Below, piece by piece: positions 33,346 to 44,923 of a DNA stretch of 64,000 bases (positions within the stretch are counted from its first letter, which is position 1; each line of letters opens with the position of its first letter). Both the position numbers and the translations under genes were made by a program. The notes under the pieces were generated by a model. The model ran no database searches. It was not told where the DNA came from and worked only from the letters and a program-made list of their open reading frames with translations. Source of the DNA: Ligula intestinalis (Eukaryota > Platyhelminthes > Cestoda > Diphyllobothriidea > Diphyllobothriidae); NCBI GenBank assembly GCA_036362985.1, contig JAYGXS010000002.1:87680331-87744330 (forward strand), given 5' to 3'.

Positions 33346-33573
33346 ACGGCGTCAAAATTGAAGAAGTGCACACACCGAAAGACCAATTTGCTCCTTAGAG
33401 GAGCACAAAAGGCCCTCACGGACTTAAAAGCAGACGCCCAAATAGTTATCCTTAACGATCAAGAGTCTTCCAAGGTCAGTAACACCGCCGGCCCAAAACC
33501 ACCTCTGGCAAAAGTGAGCGAAACCCTGGGTCGACTAAAGATGGAAAAGGTTTTCACCATCAAGGACTGGTAG
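33346..33573 (+). pseudogene. PLE 4 N-terminal coding remnant
   Basis: About 75 codons open on the plus strand, ending in a TAG after VFTIKDW. The segment KALTDLKADAQIVILN aligns with the 'ALRELK.D..IVIL.ADKG' block of PLE proteins. There is no RT core. Confidence 0.5.
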
Positions 33574-34002
33574 GTGTTGACATTGTGGGCCGATTCGACG
33601 ACCACACGTCAAGGCAAATTAAAGAAGCTTGGATGTCAACCGACTGTTCGGTTGACTGCTGCATCAATTTGCCGGTCCCTATGTTGTGTTCAGAACATCT
33701 TTATCAAAGGGTGGTCGATATACGGCACAATCGGGGCCTTCAACCAGTGATCCGCTCAATCGACTTATCAGGGTGACAGGCTATGACGAGACTGGGGGGA
33801 AGCCAAACAAACACTGACACCCTAGTTGCAGACAGTCACAACGCAGAGCGGAGTGTGAGGGGCGGTAACCAGACTGCTGGTACGCCAAGCCGTTACGACT
33901 TAGAGACGTGACCTATGCAGAGCGGCTCGAACTGGATTGGCAGACTACGTACGCAGACGAAAGGAGCGGCATATAACGAAGGCCAAGAGCCAGAGTATTT
34001 AC

Positions 34003-34045
34003 CCTCTGAAGATGGATAGACGAGATAACTATGCTAAATGTCAGA
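34003..34045 (+). ncRNA. Hammerhead-like motif, PLE 4 right end
   Basis: Plus strand: CCT, CTGAAGA, helix II GGATAG-ACGAGATAA-CTATGC (4-5 pairs), TAAA, TGTC, AGA. Compared with the 13119 copy, CUGANGA is kept while GAAAC has become TAAAT. Confidence 0.5.
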
Positions 34046-34304
34046 TAACAAATAAACCCTTCCCGGTGAACGCCCTACCCCCTTCTGACTTACCACCTGG
34101 AAATCGAATTTTCACTACTATTACATTAAGCACACTGTAGTTGACTTACCCTTAAAATGAAGCATAACATATCATAATTGTTCCAAAGTTAAAGCTTGTG
34201 GTCAAACTGGGCCGCTCAAAGAGCTTAGCACATGCACCACTTCAAGCAGGTCGTAAACTTGCTTACGGAAACGATCGAAGCGCAGCATATCCGAAAATAT
34301 CAAG

Positions 34305-34500
34305 TGAAGTCAAGTTTAATGAAGGAAAGATAGGCAAATGCCTTTGACTTCCCGATTGACACGCAGTAGTTAAGAAACGCATCGGCACAGCCGAACCTTT
34401 CAAATAAGTTTTTGTACATAATTGTAGGCGACTACTCACTTGTTCCAAGTAATCCAATTACATTTAGTGATGGCAGTTAACACGAGCCAGCAGGTGTAAC
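34305..34500 (-). repeat. Dispersed repeat, copy 2 (possible non-LTR 3' end)
   Basis: Matches 15196-15400 in order (GCATCGGCACAGCCGAAC, ACACGAGCCAGCAGGTGT), including the AAACTTGACTTCACTTG end on the minus strand. Confidence 0.6.
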
Positions 34501-36842
34501 TGAGCAAAAAGAGCTGGCAGTGAAAAAACTCCTAAGGCATGGCTCAGAATTAAAATCGTGGGTAACTTAAAAAAATATTAAGGAGTTTTTTAAGAAAAAT
34601 ATTTTTTTACTTTACGCAAGCCTTGCTTTATGCCTCGTGTTAACCCTTTACATTTGTCAAGACCATCCAGCCAGACCTGAAGTTAATGAACTCGATTTCT
34701 CAACCCACCTGTGGATTTTTGGAAAATGTTTGCAAATGTTTTCCCGTTTTCAACTGGAGGATGTTTGAATAACATTGAAATACGCTGCAGGACACCCATT
34801 AACATTGTGGAATATCGAAGGGCATTATTTAAAGGAAACTGGTAGGTAACGCCAAGTTACATTTTTAACACTCAACCAGATGTTAAAAGTCCTCAGAGAT
34901 TATGATTAATTTAGGAAACAGACGTCCCCATTGGGAATTAAGTTAAAGGGAAAGACCACGCATTGAACAATAGATATATTATTTGCTCCCCCTTTACCGT
35001 AGTGCGAACTTCAGATGCCGACCGCCAAAGTCCCTTCATGCTATGTTAATCGCTAAATACAGTGAACACTTTCCGACATATAACAGGAGTAGGTGTAGCT
35101 TGAGGGCTGTTGTCTCTAGAATTATGAATACACAGATTTGAAATGACCTTAGACGGATCACTGGCCTTCTGCGGACTACGAATCAAACTTGGTTAGAACC
35201 CTATGGTGGCAAATTCTTGGCTAGTAAGCGGGGATTTCGTTAACTATATTTGATTTTTACTTTCCAGAACCATGTGAACAAATGTTGGCTTGCCTTCTCA
35301 GATAAACGTCGTCTGCTTGCTCTTATACAGCTTGTGCATAGCTGTGCTTCCTTCATCCAAATCAACGAATAAATTCTCATAATTTTGCGGTTCAGGTTTT
35401 TCTGGTGGGCAAGGCGTTTCGGCAATCGACTTAACACGGTAGCTCGGATGCCCGGAGAGACCATTTCCATCTGTAAATTTACCTGTGCCCGTGTACGCCT
35501 TTTAAGGTTTTTGATGCGGATGTTTATATTAATTGCCGAGGAATTACCACTGCAATGGATTCGATTTTACCCAAACGTGCAGCAGGTCAAGGAAATTAGC
35601 GGTTCGAAACAGTCTAATAGTTCAAAGTCATTCCCGGCAAGGTCAAATATTTGGAACTGCTAGCAAACCCTACTTCATCCGGGTTAGAATGATGGAGGTG
35701 TCTCTGGTCAGTCTGCTGTTGCTAAGTGGGCCTCCACCATTCTATATTTGGGAGATTGATGGCAGAAATCCGAAATTTTAAGTTATCCGCCAAAGGTACC
35801 TGCAGTTCATTATACGAAGTTCCTGCGTCAGGTCTAAAAAACCGTTGAATAAGGTACTGTCTAAATTTCAACTCTTTTCTTTCGTCCTAGCAGAAATCTT
35901 ATAAAATTCCTGTGAATGAAGAAGCAAATATTTTAAGCGGCATCTTTACCGATGAATCTGGAACTGACAGATAAAATTCGAACTGAATAATTTACTTCAT
36001 GAATTTTTTTATACATCTTCCCAGAATGGCACTTAAATGAATGCAGCCCTTTGGTTTGAAGCAACACCTGGGCTTCTAAATTGTTGTGATTTTAGCTGCA
36101 TGTAATTGAAATGCGTCAGGGCCATTTTTTTGCAGGGATAATTCTGTGTTTGACTTACCTTAATCTTTGTATGACCTGATGGACAGAACTTCCTAGATTC
36201 ACTTTAGAAAGTAGCAAATGACCGAAGGAACACGAAAAACTGAAGCTCTTGTATTTTAGAGGCTAGATATCTCTCAAACGAACTAACCGAATATTCGTAA
36301 TATCAGGTCTCCTAAATAACAGAACTGTTAAGTCGGGAACTGCTCCTGTTGGTTCAGTCTTAATTGTAAGTGGAAAAACGGACCAAGTTGTGTACAACTA
36401 TCCTATTTTTTCGCTAAATTCCTGGAATTTCGCCTAGTTTACAGCCTTATAGTATGCCTTGCGCTAATCCACATTTAGCCTGAGCCTTAAAACTAACCAT
36501 GACCTTTCATCTAAGCCCACTACCTTAGAATATAGTACTTCGACCTCCAAAGGACGGGCAGGCGTTAAGAATTTTATTTCGCTCATTTTTTGGAGTCAAA
36601 CTCGAACATGGGGTGCAGATAGAAGCAGCCAGAGGTGTCGAAGGCGCAGGTGGTGAAACATTTCTGGGATGCAGTGCCTACGATACCCCAGACCTCCTTA
36701 AAATTACAGCTCTCGCGTTCATAATGAATGCCAGTAATTAGTCCGATATCGTGCTTGTTTGTTCACACGCGTGTCGTTGCACTCCGGAACGTCCTAATCG
36801 ACGTTGACGATTGGTATGATGACCAAAGAGTGGGGTTCAACG
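34501..36842. other. No recognised gene
   Basis: Frames at 35240-35781 on both strands overlap without a domain. Nothing shared with other parts of the window. Confidence 0.35.
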
Positions 36843-36962
36843 TTTATCTATTTTATTTGACACAATTATGAAAAAACTGGTGACCTCGGAGGAATTCGGA
36901 CCCACACAGCAGGGAAGGCTTTTGCACAGACAACACTCTATCATTGAGCTATGAAGCTCACC
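36843..36962 (-). repeat. tRNA-derived SINE, cluster copy 1
   Basis: Minus strand: AGCTTCATAGCTCAATGATA, AGAGTGTTGTCTGTG, TGTGGGTCCGAATTCC, then TTTTTTCATAATTGTGTCA, the family tail. The T-arm segment is decayed. Confidence 0.65.
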
Positions 36963-37080
36963 GTGCGCCGTGAATTTAATTGGATATAGTGTTACTTCAT
37001 CATGTTCCTGTGCGACTACTTTCCTTTGCTCAGGCAAAGTCCTATGCAGGAGTGGAAACCACTGGCCTTAAGTAGATAAA

Positions 37081-37235
37081 TAATTTCGACAAAGATAAGG
37101 CCAACTGAAATGGTCCTTTCTGGCTCACCAGTTGACCCAATAGTGAAAAATCCACGACCTCGGTGGGAGTCGAACCCTCACAGCAAGGCATCGTTTTGTG
37201 CAGCCAACGCTCTACCACTGAGCTACGAGGCTCTC
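37081..37235 (-). repeat. tRNA-derived SINE, cluster copy 2 (best tRNA fit)
   Basis: Minus strand: GAGCCTCGTAGCTCAGTGGT, AGAGCGTTGGCTGCAC, GAGGGTTCGACTCCC and ACCGAGGTC. A box, B box and pairing acceptor ends (GCCTCG/CGAGGT) are all clear. The central part is longer than a normal anticodon arm plus variable loop. The tail has ATTTTTCACTATTGGGTCAA. Confidence 0.75.
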
Positions 37236-37463
37236 ACCCAGGCCGCGAGTCTTTCAGAAATGGGTAGGCTGAGTCATTTAAATCGGTCAACCCACCTTCT
37301 AATGATTAAGTGAGCCTTGTAGTCATTCTCGTAAGTTCTAGATGATTGCTTAGGAAATCCTGCCTGGGCAGTCAGCTTGCTATGTCCGCAATGGTGGATT
37401 GCACACGATCAGTAGGTTGGATGGGTAAATCTACCCAAGTGTCACTACATTCAAGACTCACGG

Positions 37464-37590
37464 TGAGCCTCGTAGCTAAATTGTAGAGTGTTGGCTACAC
37501 AAAAGCCTTCCCTGCTGTGTGGGTTCGAGTTCCATCGAGGCCACGAGTGTTTTCACGATTGGGTCAACTAAATTAAGCAAATCTGTCAGG
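37464..37590 (+). repeat. tRNA-derived SINE, cluster copy 3
   Basis: Plus strand: GAGCCTCGTAGCTAAATTGT, AGAGTGTTGGCTACAC, GTGGGTTCGAGTTCC, ATCGAGGCC, then the tail TTTTCACGATTGGGTCAACT. Confidence 0.7.
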
Positions 37591-37756
37591 CCCTCTCGCT
37601 CTCCCCCCTCTAAGTACCAGCCTTCATTAGCCAGCCATACCCACCTCCAGGGTAATGCTTCACTCGAGGTTTTAACTCGCGACGAGCTGATCAGAAGGCC
37701 ATTGACCCACGGTCTTGCCGATTAAGCTCAAAAGTATTGTCATTGACGGACGGATA

Positions 37757-38182
37757 TATCGCAGGGGGTTCAGTGAGTCTAACCATGCATCTGCGATCTT
37801 CAGACCATGGCTACTTAGTGGAGAAGCGAGAAGTCATTAAAGGCCAGAGTAGTAGGAAGAGTTTATTGTGTACAAAACGGAAGAGGAGAATAGATTGACT
37901 CCGGAGAGACACTTCCGAGCAGTAGGTTGACCGGGCCCAAGTGAGGTCTTAGAGTAGTCGGGCCAGAAGACAGAGAGAGGGAGATCTTTCATTGGCTAGG
38001 TCGGCCTGGAGATTTTGGGCAGAGAGGCAACTTGCGTCGGGCACGCGTGCAAGCTCCTCATTCGTCGCCTCATAGATGCAAGAACTATGATTGGCTGATC
38101 GAGACATCGAGATAGCACATCGGTGAGCGTTTGGGAAAGTGCACTTCGACGCGAGCTAGTCAGGCAGGCACGACCCGGTACA
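37757..38182 (+). repeat. LTR-like direct repeat, left copy
   Basis: It runs from TATCGCAGGGGGTT to CACGACCCGGTACA and is repeated in the same orientation at 38934-39330. It carries TTGGGAAAGTGCACTTCGACG and TGATTGGCTGATCGAGACA. No reading frame. If an LTR, the internal region has no coding capacity. Confidence 0.65.
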
Positions 38183-38933
38183 GTACTCCCCCCGGAGACC
38201 GTAACGAGGAAACTGAAAGAATCCGAGTGGAGGAAGAATAGTTGAGTTAGGTGTGAGAGATACGTACCAAGATGAGGTTGCGAGAAGCGGGTTAGTGCCG
38301 CCAGTGCCGCTTGGGAGGAGGAAAGGTCATCTCGCGTCCACGTGGGCAACTGGGTCTGCGGTAGGAGGACATTTCTCGACTACGCATGCATCGGCATGTC
38401 GTAGGAGATTGGGCATCTCAACTACGTGGGAGGGAGCCTGGTTGGCCAGGTTGAACTTCAACAGCAAATCAGTATGCCGTATCAGTATGAGTTGAACCAG
38501 AAGAATCGCTGGCAGTAGAAGGAAGGGTGGAGATTGAGAAGGAGATCTGGGTGCTGACACTCATAAGGGGATATCTATTGTGGATTGGGAAGTAACCATG
38601 ACCTGGTCTGAATGGGCTATCGGCAGTAAGTCGGGAATGCCAATCACCAAATACGTAGGGACAGGTCCATAAATCGCCAAATACGCAGGGAACTGCGTTG
38701 GGACAGGTCGGGAAGTCGGCAACTACGCAGGGAAGGCAGGCCACATCAGAAGTTGTGAGCGGTTGAAGATCTCGACCTCGCTTCACGACAGGATGTCGGT
38801 GCAGAAAGTCTCCATATCGTGGTCACATCAGATGACACAGGAGAAATTCAATTGAAGGCGAGGGAGGTTTGATGATGATTGAGCTCAGCCAGATCAGAAG
38901 CTGAGTGTTCATCTCACATCGGAAAGTCACCAA
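38183..38933. other. Sequence between LTR-like repeats
   Basis: About 750 bp with no recognised gag or pol motif and no obvious tRNA primer-binding site. It contains short repeats of AAATACGTAGGGACAGG type (38649, 38683, 38723). Confidence 0.45.
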
Positions 38934-39330
38934 TATCGCAGGGGGTTAAGGGAGTCTAACCGTGCAATTGCGATCTTCAGACCATGGTTACTTATTGCAG
39001 AAGAGAAGTCGGTGAAGGCCAGAGTAGTAGGAAGACTATTGTGTACACAACGGAAGAGGAGAATAGATGAGACTAGATTGACTCACTAGGTTGACCGGGC
39101 ACAAGTCGGGCCAGAAGAGAGAGAGAGGGAGATCTTTTTTTGGCTAAGTCGGCCTGGAGATTTTGGGTAGAGAGGCAACTTGCATCGGACACGCGTGCAA
39201 GCTCCTCATTCGTCGCCTCATAGATGCGAGAACTATGATTGGCTGATCGAGACGTTGAGAAAGCACATCGGTGAGCGTTTGGGAAAGTGCACTTCGACGC
39301 GAGCTAGTCAGGCAGGCACGACCCGCTACA
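38934..39330 (+). repeat. LTR-like direct repeat, right copy
   Basis: Second member of the pair. It is a little shorter than 37757-38182 because of an internal deletion around the GACTCACTAGGTTGACCGGG segment. Confidence 0.65.
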
Positions 39331-39699
39331 GATAGTCGGGTCATGCACCACCTGCGGTTGATTATGGCTCGCTGAAGAGAGCTTCCAATCCAAACTTGGC
39401 CATTACATTGTCTACGTTCTTTGATGGCAATATTCAACTGCCTACGAAATTGACAACTGTGCGGTTACTGGTGAGGCTCTAGGCCGAGTTGAATGCAAAA
39501 CGTAACGAATGGATCTCGTAACTGATCGGTGAAGCGTCAATCAACCAAAACATTGCCCCTGCTGTCTTCCTACCGCCTAGAGGAAAATGCCTGAAACAGT
39601 CTGAACTTCATGTTATCATCGCCTCCTTGAGAGGATCTGGATCTTATCGATCTAAGAGGTATGAACGAGTTCCATATTGTGTACTGCGATTCTGCAGTG
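39331..39699. other. No recognised gene
   Basis: Nothing supported between the LTR-like repeat and the next dispersed repeat. Confidence 0.35.
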
Positions 39700-40250
39700 G
39701 AAAATATGGCAACAGTAGCTGATGTAGCCCAACACATTAATCCATACAATCTGCATGTTCTCCTACGAAAACGGTGGTTATGGGCGGGAAATTAGGACCC
39801 GCCGTGTAATATATTTTAATAAATGCTTAATGCATTTAAATTTTACTGTATTTATAAATGTTGTCGATTTATATGTGTAGACTTCCCTTATCTGTATTAT
39901 CATCTAACTTGTTGCGGAAAAACCCGATTATCAGATTGCAGGTTTCTTAAATTTCCCGAAAAATTGAAATGGTGGTTAGGAGATCGTCTACTTTTAACTT
40001 ACCTGTGGTCCAACTTACCGTTCTGGAGTTAGATTAGTATAGTCGGCGGCGCGAAGCGCCGTGCATATCTTCAATTTACATGCGGAACAACCTGCTCCCA
40101 GCGGCCGCGGGAAGCAACTTCGACTACATTTTTCACTTGAAACTTACCTCTAAAGATTTTCTTCTCTGCCTATCCTTATAACCTACCCCCCAAAACTCTA
40201 TAACCACCATTTTTGCAGGACAAAATGCTGGGACTGGGGGGTATATGAGT
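39700..40250 (+). repeat. Long dispersed repeat, copy A
   Basis: About 550 bp shared with 62925-63475 in the same orientation: GCAACAGTAGCT, TGCATGTT, TACGAAA-TGGTGGTTA, CTGTATTATC, TTGCGGAAAAACCC, CCAACTTACCGTTCTGGAGT, TATAGTCGGC and AATTTACATGC. No coding content recognised on either strand. This copy has a GCGGCGCGAAGCGCCG palindrome at about 40045 that copy B lacks. Confidence 0.75.
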
Positions 40251-41917
40251 GGGGCTACATAAGCTACTTTTGCCGAAAATATTGGTCTTCGTTGCCGAAG
40301 AGTGTGCAGACATTTCTTTCCGTACTGATCATCCACATTCTCTGATGATTTCACGGTTCCAATCCCTGGGTCTCGGAATCTTGCGTTTGATGGGAGCACA
40401 GAGGTAGACGCCCGCTCATACATTGTGCATTACTGGGCGTCTGCCCACATTTTCCACCGTTGTCTCTGCTGACATTTTCGGGAAGGAATCGGGAAGGTCG
40501 GAGGAGGAGTAATATTTTGTTTAAACCATTCGGTCCACTCTCTTCCAATGTTGGTGAGTATTTTCTGTGCGATCTTGCCGGAATTCCGTATAATACTCTC
40601 CGAAAGCAGGGTGTCTGGTCTTTCCTGAAAAATCGACAATCACGGGTGATGTGAAAAAGCTGCTCACGGCTCTCGAGACAGTTTTCATGTGCGGGATCAG
40701 GCGTTGAAGAATGCATCTAAGGTTATTTGGGTTCTGAATTTGTTTAACAACATCTGACAATGATGTGCGGGCTGTCATTCGTTCACGACGCCTGACGAGA
40801 TTAGAACACACCTCAGTGCGTCGCGACGAGCCAATAGAACGTCTCTATTCAACTGTGCTTGCAGTTGATTGGGCGGCTGTTTGTGAAGCTGGATGCATGC
40901 GTGGCAACCAATCAATTAATAAACTATAGGTTAAACAGGAGCAGTGAACGTAGAAAACAATGGATTTGATTCACATTCTCTTCTCCGACGTGTTTGGCCG
41001 ACAGGTAGGATTTAGACAAAAGCGGCCACTTCTGGTTTATTCAACACGATCAGCCACTCACTATTCAACTATTTAACTGATGACTAAGACGCGTGCTTGA
41101 TCCATGTCCTACGTTAAGCAGGGTGACTTACAATTTTGATGGCGTTTTTGACCAGGATCACTAAAGCGCCCGTGGGAGTTTACTTTAAAATTCTCATTGC
41201 AGCGTAGTATACAAGTAATCTGCTGCACTTTTGAACTCCGGTTTCGTAGCCTTCTCAAAAATACCCCTCGGCCGTAGCCTGTTGGTCAATAGGGGGCGTT
41301 TGTTGGAGTTTCAGACAGGGTTTGTCGAATGCAATGGAAATTTAATCGTTTGTGCAGTAAGTTAGTTTGATTCCCGAAACTTTGGTGGCGCTTTCGGTTG
41401 TATCCACTAGTAGTATTCATATTCGAAAACGTAGCTTTGATAGATATTAAAGGCTGGATCCTGTAACTCTCTCCATACTTCCAAAATTATTTTTAGTTAC
41501 GTTGGACACCTAGGGTACAAAGGTTTCCTCGACAGCTTAGCTATTGGCGGGCATTTTCGCTTAATCCGAAAGAAGGGCTTTTCAACATTGAAGATTTGAT
41601 TTTGATAAACGATACTATCAAGTTTTGCCTTCATTTTATGGGCATCTACAATAAATTTCGCTAAGCTTCTTCCACAGAATGATTGATATTCGGTGCTAAT
41701 GGAGATGCAGAGCCTGGCGAAAAAATATAAGTTCAAAAATGTTTTGGGTCAATATATACATATATGGAAGTAGCGTGCTCACCGATCTATCTGGTAAGGG
41801 AACATAGTCCTCCAGTTGTTCCTGGGCGCTCGTTCTAGAGCAATCGCTGGTAGTCGTATAGCGAATTCTTGTTTTAACGGTAGCCAAAGCCGAGATGTCA
41901 TCACCTAAGTACGTCTT
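40251..41917. other. No recognised gene
   Basis: Overlapping minus-strand frames at 40351-40811 (96-121 codons) have no recognised domain. No shared repeat found. Confidence 0.35.
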
Positions 41918-43000
41918 GTGTTAGCCCCCAAGGATCCCTGGCAGTTTGCGTATAAGGCTAGGCCTAGTACAGTAGACGCTGTTGCTCTGGTAGTCTATTC
42001 TGCTCGAAGAGATTTAAATAAGGGCTGCCGTGCATATGGCTGCGCTTTTCTCGACTACTCCTCAACCTTTAATACCATCTCATGCCATCTTCTAATAAAG
42101 AAAACTTCTGCATGCGGCTCTCCTGGCTGGGCTGTCTCTTGGCTTAGGGACTATTGCACTTCCTGCACTCAATTCGTTCAGTGTGGCAAGCGAAAATCCA
42201 AGACCCTTCCTAACAACTGTGGAGTTCTCCAAGGGTCTATATTATCCCCTCATCTCTTCTACCTCCACACTGACGACCTACGATCGCCAAATGAATGCTT
42301 GTTTGTTAAATATGCTGATAATATGGTTGTTGAGCATCCTCTTAAAAGTCCGACACATCTTCGAGTACTGAAGGATGACCTAGGCCACGTTTCAACATGG
42401 TCGTCAGCAAATGGCCTTCTACTTAACGAGCGAAAGTCAGTCCAGTGTATTTTTCGACTTCGACCCTCTCTCAGTCCTGAAACTATTGGCATTCTGCCCA
42501 ACGAGGTATCCTCTTTCCGATACCTTGGTGTTACTCTGGCATCCAATCTTACATTTGCTTTTCATATAGAAGGCTTTTTTTATAAAAATCCGTAAACTTT
42601 TACATTATATTCGCCGCCTGCGTTCATACCGCATACCACAAACCCTAATCTGCCGATTTATAGATGCCTGCATTCTCCCCCTCTTTCTTTACTGCTCTCC
42701 AGTTATTTTTCCAGCTTAACTTAAAAAGGACCTTGTCACTCTTAAACGTATCCTCCGAATGCTCCCTTCAGCTGCCAGTGTTTCCGATGTTTTTTAGCTG
42801 ATAACGCCACTTTAAAACGGTCAAGCGAATCGCTGCTCGCATCCTTAGTGCGGTTGCTCACCCTCTCCACTCCGAAGTAATGGCTGCGAAGTTATCCCGT
42901 ACAATGCGCTGAAGCTGCCGTCATATGTCTTGCCGTACATCGGCGTATCAGCACTCTGTTCTCCCATTCCCAGCATGCTACCTCACGTGTGAAGAAGTGG
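41918..43000 (+). pseudogene. CR1/Jockey-type non-LTR reverse transcriptase, 5'-truncated
   Basis: An open frame 41918-42595 starts PKDPWQFAYKARPSTVDAV and contains the RT blocks AFLDYSSTFNTI, GVLQGSILSPHLF and LFVKYADNMVV (catalytic YADD changed to YADN), then WSSANGLLLNERKS and SSFRYLGVTL. After a stop and frameshift it continues RKLLHYIRRLRS, FIDACILPLFLYCSPV and a late AHPLHS-like segment to about 42960. Order and motifs fit CR1/Jockey-superfamily elements. The Asp to Asn change and the stops make it inactive. The endonuclease part is missing, as expected from 5' truncation. Confidence 0.9.
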
Positions 43001-43504
43001 AAATTGAGAAGTTGAAAACGGACCTGTCTCCATAGTAGACGTGGATATCGTGTAGTGCTTTGATTTTCCTTATTACATGACCTTTATCTTTGACTTTTTA
43101 CCATGACCCCTTATTTACCTTATCCTTTGCTCTCCGTGAATGCAGCCATTTTTGCTGGAAGTTCAGGATTTTTCGATCCTAAATATAGCATTCTTCTCTC
43201 TCAAAAATATGACAAGAACAGGGCAAAACCAGAAGTCTTAGATTGCAACTAGTACAGCATATTTAGGGCAACAAACGAATGTCAAACTATGTCCATCGGG
43301 CCACTCAGCTACTGTCCTGGCTTGGCTGGCGGCACGATTGGCTTGTGACTCAGCGGCAGGCTGCAGCTTGAATTTTAAATTATCGATTGATTGTTTTTCA
43401 GTATGCTTCGCCGCCTCTAGGCCGATCGATAGCTTGCCGTGAGCGCGCTCGCTACCTGTAAGCTAGCTCGCTGCTAGCTGTTCCTTAAGCGCCTCCTCAC
43501 ACTT
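43001..43504. other. Probable 3' tail of the CR1/Jockey-type fragment, then nothing recognised
   Basis: 43020-43200 follows the RT remnant directly and is probably its untranslated tail. 43200-43500 shows nothing recognised. Confidence 0.35.
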
Positions 43505-43690
43505 CCTACATATGATGCAGCAGTACCGACATAGGCAAAGAAAACCTAAAGAGCCATTCTTGGCTTAGTAGCCGCCATCAGCCAGGCATAGCCAATCCCA
43601 GGTATGGATCATCCGGGATTCGAAAACGGGACCTTTTTTCATTGAGTGTAACACTCTACCATTGCACCACTGGCTCGCTGCTTTGGTCGA
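43505..43690 (-). mobile_element. tRNA-SINE with degenerate hammerhead
   Basis: Minus strand: GCGAGCCAGTGGTGCAATGG, TAGAGTGTTACACTC and TTTTCGAATCCCGG form a tRNA-like head (43680-43610). After GGGATTGGCTATGCC comes the hammerhead-like core at 43592-43540. Same head-core-tail order as the 27520-28236 and 59816-59945 SINEs. Confidence 0.6.
43540..43592 (-). ncRNA. Degenerate hammerhead core in SINE
   Basis: Minus strand: CTGATGG (one change from CTGATGA), helix II GGCT-ACTA-AGCC perfect, then AAGAATGGC where GAAA would be expected. The cleavage triplet is unclear. Recognised mainly by position relative to the tRNA-like head and by the preserved helix II. Confidence 0.4.
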
Positions 43691-44373
43691 TTTCAATCGG
43701 AAGTATGATGAAAGCAGGTCACTTACCGAGCTCTCTGGTCCTAGTTTGGGATCCCGGGTGTTGTGATGTTGTGAATGGGCTAAAGTGTCGATGTGTGCAT
43801 AAATTATGTATCCCACATACTGGTCATCTGCGTAGCGCGAACATAATATGTAGCACACAACTGAGTCTTGCAATTCCAGCGTATACTGTGATCATACTAG
43901 TCTTTAAAAAGCTTTTACTTTCCAATAATGGAGTTTCTTCGTAGTTTCTTGTGATATTTATCCATGCTAACGTGTTTATACCCAGAGCAGAAGTCTCCAA
44001 TTTGACGCTTTGACGTTCTGTTTCAAAATATCCCTCATATAATAAATTACAATTGCTTGAGAGTATTTCAGAAAGCGTTTGTCCACACAGAATGCCCTAC
44101 CATATCCATAAATATACAAAATACTGAAAAATTCCTTTTAATAATTTTCAGGAATTGCGTGTTGTGTGAGCAGTTTGTCGGCGGCATATGCATATTCTAC
44201 AGAACAGCTGTAAATCAAAAGAAATATTTGCATAGCAGTATTTGGAGCAGTACGGCTGCTAATTTCCCGAAGCCAGCTCTCCCTTATGCAATCTTATTGC
44301 TCACCAGCATACTGCAGGGGCCACGAGAGATAGGAGGTCCGAGTAAAGTGTGATTGAATTTCAGGCTCCTATT
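43691..44373. other. No recognised gene
   Basis: Short frames only; no shared repeat found. Confidence 0.35.
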
Positions 44374-44500
44374 GGAGCCTCGTAGATAAGGTCGCAAGAG
44401 CTTTTGCTACACACGAACCTTTAACGTGCTGCGGTGGGTTTGACCACCACCGAGGCAACCGGGCATTTCACAAGTGGGTGGAACAAAGTGTTGTAATATT
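44374..44500 (+). repeat. tRNA-derived SINE, decayed
   Basis: GAGCCTCGTAGATAAGGTCG, GAGCTTTTGCTACAC, GGTGGGTTTGACCACC, ACCGAGGCA, then TTTCACAAGTGGGTGGAAC. Same family as the 36.8-37.6 kb cluster. Confidence 0.55.
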
Positions 44501-44883
44501 TCGGGCCATTAGTGTCTCGATATTCCAGTTACCAAATTGCGTGCCCTAAAAAGGAACAAAGGCGAGCGGCAATATCAAGAGATTTCGAACGAGCTGCTTG
44601 AGCGTTAGGCTGTACTAACTTCATGTCTGCGTCATAGGAATCGTTCTATACATCGCAAACAATCAAATGCAGCGTAACGTGACGCAGAGATTACGAATTG
44701 ATAATTTATGATATACTTTGCCTCATTTCACCTTTTTAATTTCTTGAAAAATTGATTTCTGTTCGCGGTATACATCAGCATATTTAACATGCGAGAAAAT
44801 TCGAGGTCCAGATAAAATATTCCTTACATCATCCCCGGATGAGGAAGAAGAGGAGACGATTTCTGAGACCAAAGTATGTTCAG

Positions 44884-44923
44884 GCTGACGTTTCAAAAGC
44901 TTGCTCGCTTTCATCGTCAGAGC
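44884..44923 (-). ncRNA. Hammerhead-like motif, PLE 5 left arm
   Basis: Minus strand: GCT, CTGACGA, helix II AAAGC-GAGCAA-GCTTT flanked by TG and T, GAAA, CGTC, AGC. GCT/AGC forms helix I. All core residues are canonical. Helix III is the palindrome ACGT. Confidence 0.6.

Larger units (their letters stand above)
32380..34135. mobile_element. Penelope-like element 4 with long inverted arms
   Basis: The outer arms 32380-32665 and 33815-34135 are reverse complements (for example TGGTTACCGTCCCTCGTGCT versus its partner near 33863). A second pair, 33150-33345 and 33585-33785, is also inverted (GAGCGGATCACTGGTTG in both). The plus strand between 33345 and 33573 encodes LLRGAQKALTDLKADAQIVI, resembling the N-terminal PLE segment before the RT. 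So two 5' halves of a PLE face each other, most of the coding part is deleted, and each end has a hammerhead-like motif. Confidence 0.75.

Noticed and set aside
37156..37232. Functional tRNA gene (minus strand)
   Set aside because: A and B boxes and acceptor pairing are good, but the anticodon region is too long, the 3' flank is the SINE tail, and there are sister copies.
41696..41887. Minus-strand 63-codon frame with good codon look
   Set aside because: No splice sites of matching phase and no homology recognised.
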